DNA of 64,000 nucleotides from Candidatus Methanoplasma termitum (lineage in GTDB: Archaea > Thermoplasmatota > Thermoplasmata > Methanomassiliicoccales > Methanomethylophilaceae), in NCBI RefSeq assembly GCF_000800805.1, contig NZ_CP010070.1, positions 1,364,001 through 1,428,000 of the forward strand, given 5' to 3'. The notes under the pieces were generated by a model. It made no database searches and was not told where the DNA came from. It saw nothing but the letters and a program-made list of their open reading frames with translations. This document shows, one piece after another, positions 25,201 to 33,906 of the stretch (its first letter is position 1; each line of letters opens with the position of its first letter). The position numbers and the translations under genes are program-made.

Positions 25201-25791
25201 ATGACATTAAGGCCTGGAGGACTTAGAAATAAAAAATATTTTTATGGCGGAGGGTGCGGCTTTTCAAGCAGAGGCAATTCAAGGATTGAGAAAGATATTG
25301 ATTTAATAAATATATCTGAGGCTCCAAAATTCATTGATGCGCTCAACAAATGGGGTTTTGATAGAAAGGAGATGAACCTCATCGAACCAATCGTCATTAC
25401 GGGTCCGATAGAAGCTACTGAAACCATCCATTTACAAAACGGTGGAATAAAAAAAAGGGCTCTTTTTAAAGTAGGACGAGATGGCATAATGAGGGGGTAT
25501 TCCTCGAGCACATACATTATGGGATTTACAGAAAAACAAATTGCATTATACATTAAGGTTTGGAACGTTGAAGATTTCGACATTAGTGTCAGAACAGAGG
25601 AAATATTCTACAGAGATGTTGTATCAATTAATGTAAGGGATGAAACTGTGGGTGATAGAAAATATTGTATACTTACACTGCAAGTGCCAGGGAGTGATAG
25701 TTTCTCATCCGGCTATGTGCCCCAAGGAAAATTGAATGACCGGCACATCCAGGCTGTAAAGAATCTAATACGCGACAAAAAGATGCAATGA
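25201..25791 (+). CDS. Hypothetical protein, possibly PH-like fold (AT-rich cassette)
   Basis: A 196-residue soluble protein, not recognised. The C-terminal half (RTEEIFYRDVVSINVRDE, LQVPGSDSFSSGYVP, HIQAVKNLIRDKK) has the strand pattern and last helix of small bacterial pleckstrin-like domains; this is inference. GAGG before the ATG at 25201 favours this start over the ATG at 25099. The GTG of the next gene follows its stop directly. Codon use is AT-rich compared with neighbouring housekeeping genes, which points to acquisition by transfer. Confidence 0.65.
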   Translation: MTLRPGGLRNKKYFYGGGCGFSSRGNSRIEKDIDLINISEAPKFIDALNKWGFDRKEMNLIEPIVITGPIEATETIHLQNGGIKKRALFKVGRDGIMRGYSSSTYIMGFTEKQIALYIKVWNVEDFDISVRTEEIFYRDVVSINVRDETVGDRKYCILTLQVPGSDSFSSGYVPQGKLNDRHIQAVKNLIRDKKMQ

Positions 25792-26418
25792 GTGTTTAGC
25801 TTGAATGTCTTTACGCTTGTTTGTCCCTACTGTGCTGCACCAATATCCAACAATTCAATAAAATGCGAATATTGTGGTAGAGAATATGTTATCTCCTCTT
25901 TTTCTTCACTTTCAAAAAATAGCATGTCGGAAATCAAAAAAATTGGAGATGCGTTTTCCAAAGCATTAGCTAACAATCCGATAGATTCTACATTGAATCG
26001 ATCAATGGGTATTTGCTTTACTTACCTTGGACTATACGAAAAAGCATGTGCGTGCTTTGAAAAAGTCATTGATATCAACCCAGAAGGGAGTTTCGGATAC
26101 TATGCCATGGCAATATGCTTATTAAAGGGAAAGCCAGCATTTTTGTGTGAGAAGAAAACAATAGATAAGTCGATAGAATATCTAAACGCAGCAATAATGA
26201 TTGAAGATTTTGGGATTTTTCAATATTTGATGGCGTATATCAAATATGATTATTATAGCCGTAAATTTCTCAACATAAAGCCTGATTACCAACATCACCT
26301 CGATCGTGCACACTCGATTGGCATTTCCAAGGAAGATGTGTACAGCATTTTTGATCTGTTAAAAGTAGAAATGCCAGATTGCTTCGAAGATCGCGCTGGT
26401 TTTGCTAGCAATAAATAA
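25792..26418 (+). CDS. Zinc-ribbon plus TPR-like protein (AT-rich cassette)
   Basis: A 208-residue protein. An N-terminal zinc ribbon (CPYCAAPISNNSIKCEYCGREY) is followed by helical repeats of TPR type (NRSMGICFTYLGLYEKACACFEKVIDINPEGSFGYYAMAICLLKG). It is probably a protein-protein adaptor. The GTG start lies immediately after the stop of the preceding gene, and the downstream YidD-like gene starts one base after its own stop, so the three genes form one tight operon. Confidence 0.75.
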   Translation: MFSLNVFTLVCPYCAAPISNNSIKCEYCGREYVISSFSSLSKNSMSEIKKIGDAFSKALANNPIDSTLNRSMGICFTYLGLYEKACACFEKVIDINPEGSFGYYAMAICLLKGKPAFLCEKKTIDKSIEYLNAAIMIEDFGIFQYLMAYIKYDYYSRKFLNIKPDYQHHLDRAHSIGISKEDVYSIFDLLKVEMPDCFEDRAGFASNK

Positions 26419-26419
26419 T

Positions 26420-26659
26420 ATGGATGCAAGCTCAATGATGAATCCTTTAAATTATTATGCAATTGGATTAATAAAGATGTATCAACTACTAACTCATGAT
26501 AGGGACCATAGGTGTTTGCATTATCCCTCGTGTACTGAATATATGATACTTGCATGGAAAAAATATGGGTTCCTTAAGGCGTTGTATAAATCAATCTACC
26601 GATGGATGAATTGTAGGCCAGATTCAAAGGCAGATATCCCCTATGAAGATTGGCCATAA
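26420..26659 (+). CDS. yidD: YidD-like membrane protein insertion efficiency factor
   Basis: A 79-residue protein. The YidD core is recognisable: IGLIKMYQLL, then H-RCLHYPSCTEYMILAWKKYG (Cys32, Cys38), then LYKSIYRWMNCRP (Cys65). Bacterial YidD is an amphipathic membrane-associated factor helping YidC insert proteins. The usual C-terminal GxDPVP is replaced by ADIPYEDWP. The ATG at 26420 overlaps no gene and follows the previous stop by one base. YidD is rare in archaea; with the AT-rich context this indicates transfer from bacteria, perhaps with a new role. Confidence 0.75.
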   Translation: MDASSMMNPLNYYAIGLIKMYQLLTHDRDHRCLHYPSCTEYMILAWKKYGFLKALYKSIYRWMNCRPDSKADIPYEDWP

Positions 26660-26743
26660 AAATTATCCAAACAACAAATTGTAGATTAATTAAGCGACTT
26701 TGCCGTTATGTTCTTTTTTATCTCTGGAATTTCATTACTTAGC

Positions 26744-27310
26744 ATGGAATACCGCCCAGATCTTATCGTGGAAAAGGATGATGAGGTCTACCCTCCTTCA
26801 GATGACAGCATCCTCCTGATAGGATCTTTTGATGTGAAAGAAGGAGAAAGGATACTGGAGATCGGGTGCGGTTCCGGGATTGTTTCGATGCATTGTGTTC
26901 TTTACGGCGGAGTTGTAACGTGCGGGGATATCAACGAAAAAGCCGTGGCCTTGACAAAAAAGAACATGAAACTCAATTCGCTTTATGCAAGCGTCGTCGA
27001 GACCGACGTATATTCCGGCGTAAATTCAAGATTCAACACGATCATATTCAATCTCCCGTATCTTCCGGTCAATGAGAAGGGAAAATTGGCAAAGGCATGG
27101 TCCGGGGGAGAGGACGGTCTCGGGCCGCTTCCGAAGCTGCTCTATGGTGCGCCGAGCCACCTTCTGCCCGGCGGGCGGATAATTGTTGTTGTCTCGTCGT
27201 TGATGGACCAGGAAGCTCTGCGATCTATACTTGAAGGCTTTGAGGTAAGGACCTTGGCGGAGCTGCCTCTCTTCTTTGAGGAACTCAGCGTCCTTGAGAT
27301 CATCCCATGA
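26744..27310 (+). CDS. HemK/PrmC-type release-factor glutamine methyltransferase
   Basis: A 188-residue SAM-dependent methyltransferase. The SAM motif is EIGCGSG (39-45), the acidic motif CGDIN, and the catalytic N-[P/L]-P-Y motif NLPYLP (103-108). It is short and lacks the N-terminal domain of bacterial PrmC, as in archaeal/eukaryotic Mtq2, which modifies the GGQ motif of aRF1. The frame opens at 26708, but the ATG at 26744 begins the family-like sequence. Its 3' end overlaps the convergent gatE by 11 nt. Confidence 0.86.
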   Translation: MEYRPDLIVEKDDEVYPPSDDSILLIGSFDVKEGERILEIGCGSGIVSMHCVLYGGVVTCGDINEKAVALTKKNMKLNSLYASVVETDVYSGVNSRFNTIIFNLPYLPVNEKGKLAKAWSGGEDGLGPLPKLLYGAPSHLLPGGRIIVVVSSLMDQEALRSILEGFEVRTLAELPLFFEELSVLEIIP

Positions 27311-29165
27311 GCTTCTTTATCTCTTGTGCCAGCAGCTCGTTCGCCTGCTTGCCGTCTATCTTTCCTCTCAGAGCGGCCATTACCGGTCCCATCAGAGGTC
27401 CGATGGCATCCATGCCTTTCGATCTCACGAATTCCTCGCGTTCTTTTATGATCGATGCGATGATCTTCGAGGCCTCGCCGCAATCGACAGCCTCCAATCC
27501 TAACTTACAGACCGCCTCTTTTATCTCTGTCCCTTCGGCGATCTCTCTCAATAAAGACGGCAATGCTTCCTTCGAGAATTTGTTCTCTTTCAACAGTTTG
27601 AACAGTTCTATGATCTTTGCTTCGCTTATCGAATCCGGATCTATATTCTCGCGTTCCAGCTCAGTGTAAGTGTTCGTCAGCGTGGTGGCCGCCGCCGCGG
27701 TCATTCCTGTCTTCTCGGCAACCTTTACGAACAACTCATCGCGGCTCTGCCTTACTATCTGTGCGGCCTGTTGTATGTTTATACCGTATGTCGATCCAAG
27801 CCTCTTGGCTATCTCTTCGGGATACTCCGGCATATTCTCTTTCAGGCGTTTCATTCTTTCTTCGGTGATCGATATCGGCGGAACATCCGTTTCCGGGTAC
27901 ATCCTTGCGGCTCCGGGAAGCGGCCTTGAGAACCTTGTCGTACCGTCCGGGAGAGGATCCCTGGTCTCTTCGGGCACGCCGTTAATGGCGAAGTTCGCTC
28001 TCATAACCGCTACTTTCAACGCATCGGTGGCTTTCTTCTCTTTCTCTGCGCATATTACGAACGCATCTTCGGAAGACAGTTTGAAATGTGCTCTCAGCGC
28101 GTCGACATATTCCTTCTCTATCCCATAATTGGGAAGTTCGTCCGAATGGAATATTCCTTTCACTCCTCTGGTCCTGGCATATTGGGCCATCTCCGAACCG
28201 AGTCTGAGTTTTCCGTTGTCTCCGTTCAGTACGCCGGCGAACCCCGGAAGTTTTACGGCGATGACCTTTCCCTTGTCACTGAGTGCGCTTTTGATAACTT
28301 TGGAGGAACTCCTTGAGAACATTTCAGTAACATCGACGGGCAGGAACTCGACGGTCTTCGCTTTCCTCTCGCTCAGGATGCTCTTTATTTTTATGAGCAT
28401 CTTCTGCCTCTCCATCTCATTCCTTACATAGTCTGGAAGCAGCCTGAGCTCCTGAGCTCCTTTGATCTCGACCCTTGCCCCTCCCGGGATCGAGATGTTT
28501 ATGTCCTCTCTTATTGTTCCTATTCCGCGTTTTACCTTCTTCGTCGCTCTCAGAATGGAACCGAGTCTGAGTGCGACCTCCATGACCTCCTCGGGGGTCT
28601 CCATGTCCGGTGCCGTCGCCACTTCGATAAGCGGTATCCCAAGCCTGTCCATCCTCCATAATACGACATTCCCGGATGCTTCGACCTTCCTTGCGGAATC
28701 CTCTTCCAGACAGACCGATGATATCCCTATTTTCTTACCATTGACCTCGACAGCTCCGTCCATTGATATCAGTGCCGTTCTTTGATAGCCTGTGGTGTTG
28801 GAGCCGTCTATGGCGATCTTCCTCATGAAATGCACTTCATCCACAATGTTAGCGTTCAGCATCATCGAGAATGTCAGCGAAGTGTCCATAGCCTCCTCGT
28901 TCACATTGTGCGGCGGCTCTTCATCAAGCTCGCAGAGACAGGTACATCTCTCGCAGCATTGGTATCTGAAACCTTCGCCTTTTTCGTATTGTGCCAGCGC
29001 GGCTCTGTCGATCTCTCCGGACTCGCCTGCCGTGGGCCTCAGTCTGCGGTAGAATGCGCCGTACCCTTCATCCATAAGGGTGCTTTCGCAGTCGCAGAAC
29101 AGCTTTTTCGTGTCAAGCTGCTGATGGATCTCTATGCCGCATTTGAGCTCTCTCTCTTTACTCAT
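27300..29165 (-). CDS. gatE: Glu-tRNA(Gln) amidotransferase subunit E
   Basis: A 621-residue GatE, the tRNA-binding kinase/amidotransferase subunit of the archaeal GatDE complex that turns Glu-tRNA(Gln) into Gln-tRNA(Gln). The N-terminal cradle (KCGIEIHQQLDTKKLFC) has the CERCTCLCELDEEPP cysteine cluster, followed by FSRPLPGAARMYPETDVPP and the C-terminal YqeY-like tail (GPLMGPVMAALRGKIDGK). A strong AGGAGG lies seven bases before the ATG inside the 3' end of gatD, and the genes overlap by 8 nt, ensuring stoichiometric expression. Confidence 0.96.
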   Translation of the reverse strand: MSKERELKCGIEIHQQLDTKKLFCDCESTLMDEGYGAFYRRLRPTAGESGEIDRAALAQYEKGEGFRYQCCERCTCLCELDEEPPHNVNEEAMDTSLTFSMMLNANIVDEVHFMRKIAIDGSNTTGYQRTALISMDGAVEVNGKKIGISSVCLEEDSARKVEASGNVVLWRMDRLGIPLIEVATAPDMETPEEVMEVALRLGSILRATKKVKRGIGTIREDINISIPGGARVEIKGAQELRLLPDYVRNEMERQKMLIKIKSILSERKAKTVEFLPVDVTEMFSRSSSKVIKSALSDKGKVIAVKLPGFAGVLNGDNGKLRLGSEMAQYARTRGVKGIFHSDELPNYGIEKEYVDALRAHFKLSSEDAFVICAEKEKKATDALKVAVMRANFAINGVPEETRDPLPDGTTRFSRPLPGAARMYPETDVPPISITEERMKRLKENMPEYPEEIAKRLGSTYGINIQQAAQIVRQSRDELFVKVAEKTGMTAAAATTLTNTYTELERENIDPDSISEAKIIELFKLLKENKFSKEALPSLLREIAEGTEIKEAVCKLGLEAVDCGEASKIIASIIKEREEFVRSKGMDAIGPLMGPVMAALRGKIDGKQANELLAQEIKKLMG

Positions 29166-30456
29166 CGACGAACCTCCTGTCTCCCATTTCCTCTGCGATA
29201 GGGGCCATCATAAGCTTCTTCGCTCCTTCGGCGTTCTTTGAGTTGGCCAATGCCCACATGAGTTTTACGTAAGCTGTTTCGGGGAGCATGTCGAGTACCG
29301 CTATCGCACCCGCGGTGAGCATGTCCCTTCCCGTGTCGTATACATTGAGATTGGTGCGGCCGTTCAGGCATTGCGATGTTATCACTACGACCGAGCCGTT
29401 GTCGCAGGCCTTCTTTATCAGCGGGACCATGCTTTCACCCACATGCCCGAGGCCTGTTCCTGAAATTACGATACCTTTGCTCTTCATCATGATCCCTTCA
29501 AAGAGTGCGGGATCCATACCGGGATAATATTGCAGGAGTATCGTCGATCTCTCCATCTTCGTCTTTGCGACAACCTTCTCCGAAGTGACATCCTTTCCTT
29601 TCATTTTGAATTCGATCTTTCCGTTCTCGTCGACGATCGCAACCGGCGGAACGTTAATGCTTTCGAACGCGTCGCGCCTGGACGTGTGCATCTTCCTTAC
29701 TCTTGTTCCCGCATGGACCGCGAACAGATCGTCCCCGAGACCTTTATGCATTACAACGAACACACCTGCCGTCCTTCCGCTGACGCAGAACCTTGCCGCA
29801 GCGAGTATGTTGGACGGAGCGTCCGAGGACGGTCTGTCCGGAGAACGCTGCGCTCCGACGAGTACGACCGGTTTCGGGACGTCTCCGAGCATGAAAGATA
29901 GTGCGGCGGCTGTGTATCCCATGGTATCCGTCCCATGAAGTATGATGACCGCGTCTGCGCCGCCGTTAATCTCGCTTGCCACAGCTTCGGCAAGTTTCTG
30001 CCAATGTTCCACACTCATATTTTCTGAGAATACCGAGAACAGCATCTTTGCCGAGATGTTGGCAACATCTCTTAGTCCCGGCACGATGTCAACGATCTCC
30101 GACGCTGAGAGTGCGGGATGCAGTGCCCCTGTCCTATAATCTGTATTAGATGCTATGGTGCCGCCTGTACCGATGAAAGATATCTTTGGAAGTCCGGGTT
30201 TGCCCTCCTCTTTGCTTTCCTTTATCCGGCGGGGCTCCTGCTGTCCCAGGACCTTTATTTCAGTTCCCGGTTCTACCTTTACGCCTACGTTGTAGCCGCT
30301 GCTTAGTTTCAGTACGATGATATCTTTGCCGCTGAAATCATGATGCGGCATAAGTATGCCTGTGTATGTCTTGCCTTTGGATGCCACCGATAGTTTGGAA
30401 CCTTCCTTAGCTCCGATGCCTTCCAGCAATTTGGATAAAGAGACCGAATAGCTCAT
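29158..30456 (-). CDS. gatD: Glu-tRNA(Gln) amidotransferase subunit D
   Basis: A 432-residue GatD, the asparaginase-like glutaminase subunit supplying ammonia to GatE. An N-terminal ~75-residue beta domain (LSVASKGKTYTGILMPHH) precedes the L-asparaginase fold. The nucleophile motif TGGTIAS is at 97-103 and the second motif LHGTDTMGYTAAALSFML carries the catalytic Thr/Asp, followed by VVLVGAQRSPDRPSSDAP. The gene is first in a two-gene operon with gatE. Full length for the family. Confidence 0.96.
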   Translation of the reverse strand: MSYSVSLSKLLEGIGAKEGSKLSVASKGKTYTGILMPHHDFSGKDIIVLKLSSGYNVGVKVEPGTEIKVLGQQEPRRIKESKEEGKPGLPKISFIGTGGTIASNTDYRTGALHPALSASEIVDIVPGLRDVANISAKMLFSVFSENMSVEHWQKLAEAVASEINGGADAVIILHGTDTMGYTAAALSFMLGDVPKPVVLVGAQRSPDRPSSDAPSNILAAARFCVSGRTAGVFVVMHKGLGDDLFAVHAGTRVRKMHTSRRDAFESINVPPVAIVDENGKIEFKMKGKDVTSEKVVAKTKMERSTILLQYYPGMDPALFEGIMMKSKGIVISGTGLGHVGESMVPLIKKACDNGSVVVITSQCLNGRTNLNVYDTGRDMLTAGAIAVLDMLPETAYVKLMWALANSKNAEGAKKLMMAPIAEEMGDRRFVDE

Positions 30457-30526
30457 TTGCTCACTTCGCGTAGTACTGTCTAATGTATAAGGATAGTGTT
30501 TTTATTATAGAAGACATCCTACCCTT

Positions 30527-31177
30527 ATGCACATTGTCCAAGTAGGTATGGAATACGATGTTCTCAGAGAGAACAACAAGATCGCTAATTCCAATTACCG
30601 CCTGCTTAAGGATCACGGCATCAAGACGATAGAGTTCATGGGTTCGATCGGATCCGGCAAGACCGCTCTGATAATAAAATTGGCAGAGAAGATGAGAAAG
30701 AAGGGCCTCAAAGCATGTGCTATCGCAGGGGACGTTACGGGGGACGATGACCAAAGGAGAATGAAAGCGTCCGGCCTCGAATCCGTTAACTGCAACACCG
30801 GCCACGAATGCCATCTTGATGCGAACCTGATCAAGAAGAGCCTTGAGAAAATAGATCTGGACAGATATGATGTCATACTTATCGAGAACGTAGGGAATTT
30901 GGTGTGTCCCGCCGACTTTCCGTTGGGGGCTGATTACAGGGTCGTTGTTATCTCAACGACGGAAGGGGACGACATGGTGAGAAAACACCACGACATATTC
31001 CTGCATTCGGATGTTGCGATCTTGAATAAAATGGACATTGCCGATGCCGTGGGAGTCGACCCGGAGATCATTTTGAACGATTACAGAAAACTCACCGGCG
31101 GACTGAAGACCATGTACAGATGCAGTGTGAGAACAGAGGACGGCCTGGACGAGATAATGTCTGCGCTGGGATTGTGA
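30527..31177 (+). CDS. hypB: Hydrogenase nickel incorporation GTPase HypB
   Basis: A 216-residue SIMIBI GTPase that loads nickel into [NiFe] hydrogenases. The P-loop GSIGSGKT is at 39-46, with AIAGDVTGDDD, the metal-site motif NTGHECHLD, ILIENVGNLVCP and the NKMDIAD base-recognition motif. The N-terminal His-rich nickel store of some bacteria is absent. hypA is not adjacent. Its presence supports a hydrogen-using lifestyle. Divergent from gatD; likely co-transcribed with purD, which follows after 9 nt. Confidence 0.95.
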   Translation: MHIVQVGMEYDVLRENNKIANSNYRLLKDHGIKTIEFMGSIGSGKTALIIKLAEKMRKKGLKACAIAGDVTGDDDQRRMKASGLESVNCNTGHECHLDANLIKKSLEKIDLDRYDVILIENVGNLVCPADFPLGADYRVVVISTTEGDDMVRKHHDIFLHSDVAILNKMDIADAVGVDPEIILNDYRKLTGGLKTMYRCSVRTEDGLDEIMSALGL

Positions 31178-31186
31178 GGTGGAACT

Positions 31187-32497
31187 ATGAGGATCTTAAC
31201 TGTCGGCGGAGGAGGGAGAGAACATGCCGCTGTTGAGGCATTGTTCCGCTCCGGCGCCGAGATATATTCGGTGATGAGGAATGTCAACCCCGGAATAATA
31301 GGCAGAGCAAAAAAATATAAGATCGTCGACGAAAAACGTATCGACGACATCTGCGAGTTTGCAATAGAACACGATATCAATTACGCATTCATCGGACCGG
31401 AAGCTCCCTTAGAGGTCGGCCTCGTTGATGCCCTGGAGAATATAGGGGTGAAATGTGCCGCACCTACGAAAGCGGCGGCAAGGATAGAGACCTCCAAGGC
31501 TTTCATGAGAGAGCTTGTTTCGAAGCATAACATCGATGGTAACCTCAAATACGCATCATTCAACAATGCGAGCGATGCCGAGAAATACATCAGAGCGCAG
31601 GCCTCCGAGATCGTCGTCAAGCCGATCGGATTGACGGGGGGGAAGGGAGTGAAGGTCCAGGGAGAACACCTCCACAACCATGAAGAGACGATGGCGTACG
31701 TCAGAGAAGTTCTGAGCGTAAGCAGTATGGGCGGCGTTATCATCGAAGAGAAGGCGGTCGGTGAAGAGTTCACCCAGATGGTCTTCGTCGACGGCAAGCA
31801 CATAGCGCCGATGCCTTTGGTACAAGATCACAAAAGGGCCTATGAGGGAGATGTCGGCCCCAACACCGGGGGAATGGGTTCATATTCTGATGCGAACCAC
31901 CTTCTTCCGTTCGTTCCCGAAGAAGCCAGGAAGAAGTCCCTGGCGATACTTCAGCAAATAGTCAACGCAATGAGTGCCGAAGGATGCCCTTATGTCGGCC
32001 CGATGTACGGTCAGTTCATGCTCACAAAGAACGGCCCAAAGATCATAGAGATCAACGCAAGATTCGGAGACCCGGAGGCAATGAATGTCCTTCCCATATT
32101 GGAGACCGGGTTCTTTTCCATCATCAAGGATATGGTATCCGGAAAGCTCAAGGATGACATAAAGTTCAAGCCTCTTGCCACAGTGTGCAAATACATTGTC
32201 CCTATCGGCTACGGGACATCTCCCCAGTCCGGGCATGAGATAAGCGTTAACGAGAAAGGCGTCAGTGAATGCGGTGCGGAAATGTTCTATGCCAATGTGG
32301 ATATGGTCGACGGTAAACTTCTGACAGGGACATCCAGAGCGATCGGTTTGGTCGGGATCGGTGCGACGATCGAGGAAGCTGAGCAAAGATGCGAATCTGC
32401 CCTGAAATTCATTTCAGGCAGCGGCATCTGCGTACGTCATGACATAGGCAAACGCAGTTTGATCCAGAAAAGAGTGGATCACATGAAGAGTCTCTGA
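31187..32497 (+). CDS. purD: Phosphoribosylamine-glycine ligase
   Basis: A 436-residue ATP-grasp enzyme of purine synthesis, joining phosphoribosylamine and glycine. It starts MRILTVGGGGREHA, with FIGPEAPLEVGLVDAL, VVKPIGLTGGKGVKV, HKRAYEGDVGPNTGGMGSYSD and EINARFGDPEAM, the characteristic PurD motifs. GAGGTG six bases before the ATG is a good ribosome binding site. The genes on both sides are tightly spaced (hypB 9 nt, truA 2 nt), so it belongs to a mixed operon. Confidence 0.96.
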   Translation: MRILTVGGGGREHAAVEALFRSGAEIYSVMRNVNPGIIGRAKKYKIVDEKRIDDICEFAIEHDINYAFIGPEAPLEVGLVDALENIGVKCAAPTKAAARIETSKAFMRELVSKHNIDGNLKYASFNNASDAEKYIRAQASEIVVKPIGLTGGKGVKVQGEHLHNHEETMAYVREVLSVSSMGGVIIEEKAVGEEFTQMVFVDGKHIAPMPLVQDHKRAYEGDVGPNTGGMGSYSDANHLLPFVPEEARKKSLAILQQIVNAMSAEGCPYVGPMYGQFMLTKNGPKIIEINARFGDPEAMNVLPILETGFFSIIKDMVSGKLKDDIKFKPLATVCKYIVPIGYGTSPQSGHEISVNEKGVSECGAEMFYANVDMVDGKLLTGTSRAIGLVGIGATIEEAEQRCESALKFISGSGICVRHDIGKRSLIQKRVDHMKSL

Positions 32498-32499
32498 TC

Positions 32500-33276
32500 A
32501 TGATCAGAACCGCTGTGAAAATAGCCTATCTCGGGGAATGCTTCTCCGGTTCCCAGATGCAGCCCGGCTTCAGGACTGTCGGGGGCGACATCCTCTCCGA
32601 CCTGAAGACGATCACAAAGATGCATGATGAAGAGATAGATCTTAAACTCGCAAGCAGAACAGACAAAGGAGTCAACGCTCTGGGCAACGTCGCTGTGTTC
32701 AGCAGTAACATCGAAGACCCAGACATAATACTGAAGGCGTTGAATGCGGTTTCAAAGGACATTTTCTACAGAAGCGTCGCCTTCGTCAATGACGATTTCA
32801 ATCCGAGATTCGCCGAAATGAGGCGGTACAGATATGTTCTCCGTTCCGACGGAATGGATCTGCCTGCAATGAGAGAATGCGCCGAGCTGTTCGTGGGGGA
32901 ACATGATTTCGTAAGATTCTGCAAGCCTGACGGGAAGTCCACAACAGCTGTGCTGAACTCCGTCGACATACGGAAAGAAGATGGTGTGATCATTTTGGAC
33001 TTCGCCGCCCGGTATTTTCTTTGGAACATGGTGCGTCGCATAGTTGCCGCCATCGCATCGGTGGGAGGGGGGGATTCGTCCTTGTCCGACGTAAAGGATG
33101 TGCTTGACGGAAAGGACATGACCTTCGGCATCGCAAGACCAGATGCGCTTACACTCACCGATGTCTATTACAAAAATGTTGAATTCATGACGCCTTCGGC
33201 AGATGTTTTGGATCGAAGGATCGAAGAAGAGATGTTCAAAGATAAATTAAAGAATCTGTTCTTTGCATCATTGTAA
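32500..33276 (+). CDS. truA: tRNA pseudouridine synthase A
   Basis: A 258-residue TruA family enzyme modifying uridines 38-40 of tRNA. The catalytic Asp lies in ASRTDKGVNALGNVAVF, followed by RYRYVL and FCKPDGKSTTAV and the C-terminal RYFLWNMVRRIVAAIASVG. Length and motif order are standard. The ATG is two bases after the purD stop. The translin-family gene begins 25 nt after its stop. Confidence 0.94.
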   Translation: MIRTAVKIAYLGECFSGSQMQPGFRTVGGDILSDLKTITKMHDEEIDLKLASRTDKGVNALGNVAVFSSNIEDPDIILKALNAVSKDIFYRSVAFVNDDFNPRFAEMRRYRYVLRSDGMDLPAMRECAELFVGEHDFVRFCKPDGKSTTAVLNSVDIRKEDGVIILDFAARYFLWNMVRRIVAAIASVGGGDSSLSDVKDVLDGKDMTFGIARPDALTLTDVYYKNVEFMTPSADVLDRRIEEEMFKDKLKNLFFASL

Positions 33277-33301
33277 TAATCCCGGATGCGATTATCGCTT
33301 C

Positions 33302-33886
33302 ATGAATAAACTTGCAGAGACCGCCGAGGAAGCGGTTGCGATATTTCGCAATGCCGAATCTAAAAGAGAGAATACGATCCGATGTTCCAGATCGATAATC
33401 CGAGAGACAAAGAGAATGATCCATTCGATACACAACTCCGAAGATTGTTCTGTCAACAAAGAGAACCTGCGCAAACTTGTCGCCGATCTCGTCGGATATA
33501 TGGACGGAGGTTTGTTTGAGAACGGTCCTGCAGATGATGCGTTGGCAGAATATGCCGAAGCGATCATATTCGAGTCTGTCATCAATGGCGATGATATGCC
33601 TTCGTTCAAAGAGCTTGGGATCGGTCCCGGGCCGTGGATCCTGGGCCTTGCTGATTGCCTCGGCGAGATGAGACGTATTGTATTAACGTCGCTTGTCTCG
33701 GAGGATATGCAGCGTGCAACGTCGGTATTTTCGGAAATGGAAGAGATATTCTATGTGATAATGATGTTCGACATACCTGACCAAATACTTCCAATCAGAA
33801 GGAAACAGGACATAGCCAGAGGTGTTATGGAAAGAACACGCACCGACATCACAAATGCAATAATCATGCTGAAAGTAAAAAGTTAA
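33302..33886 (+). CDS. Translin-family protein
   Basis: A 194-residue all-helical protein of the translin/TRAX family (COG2178): RENTIRCSRSIIRETKRMIHSI, YAEAIIFESVINGDDMPSF, then PGPWILGLADCLGEMRRIVL, which matches the family's conserved block. Archaeal translins bind RNA or single-stranded DNA and some assemble into nucleases. The frame is open from 33263 inside truA, but MNKLAETAEEA at 33302 is the likelier start. Probably in an operon with truA. Confidence 0.87.
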   Translation: MNKLAETAEEAVAIFRNAESKRENTIRCSRSIIRETKRMIHSIHNSEDCSVNKENLRKLVADLVGYMDGGLFENGPADDALAEYAEAIIFESVINGDDMPSFKELGIGPGPWILGLADCLGEMRRIVLTSLVSEDMQRATSVFSEMEEIFYVIMMFDIPDQILPIRRKQDIARGVMERTRTDITNAIIMLKVKS

Positions 33887-33906
33887 AATGTTTTTAAGGG
33901 GCGCGT

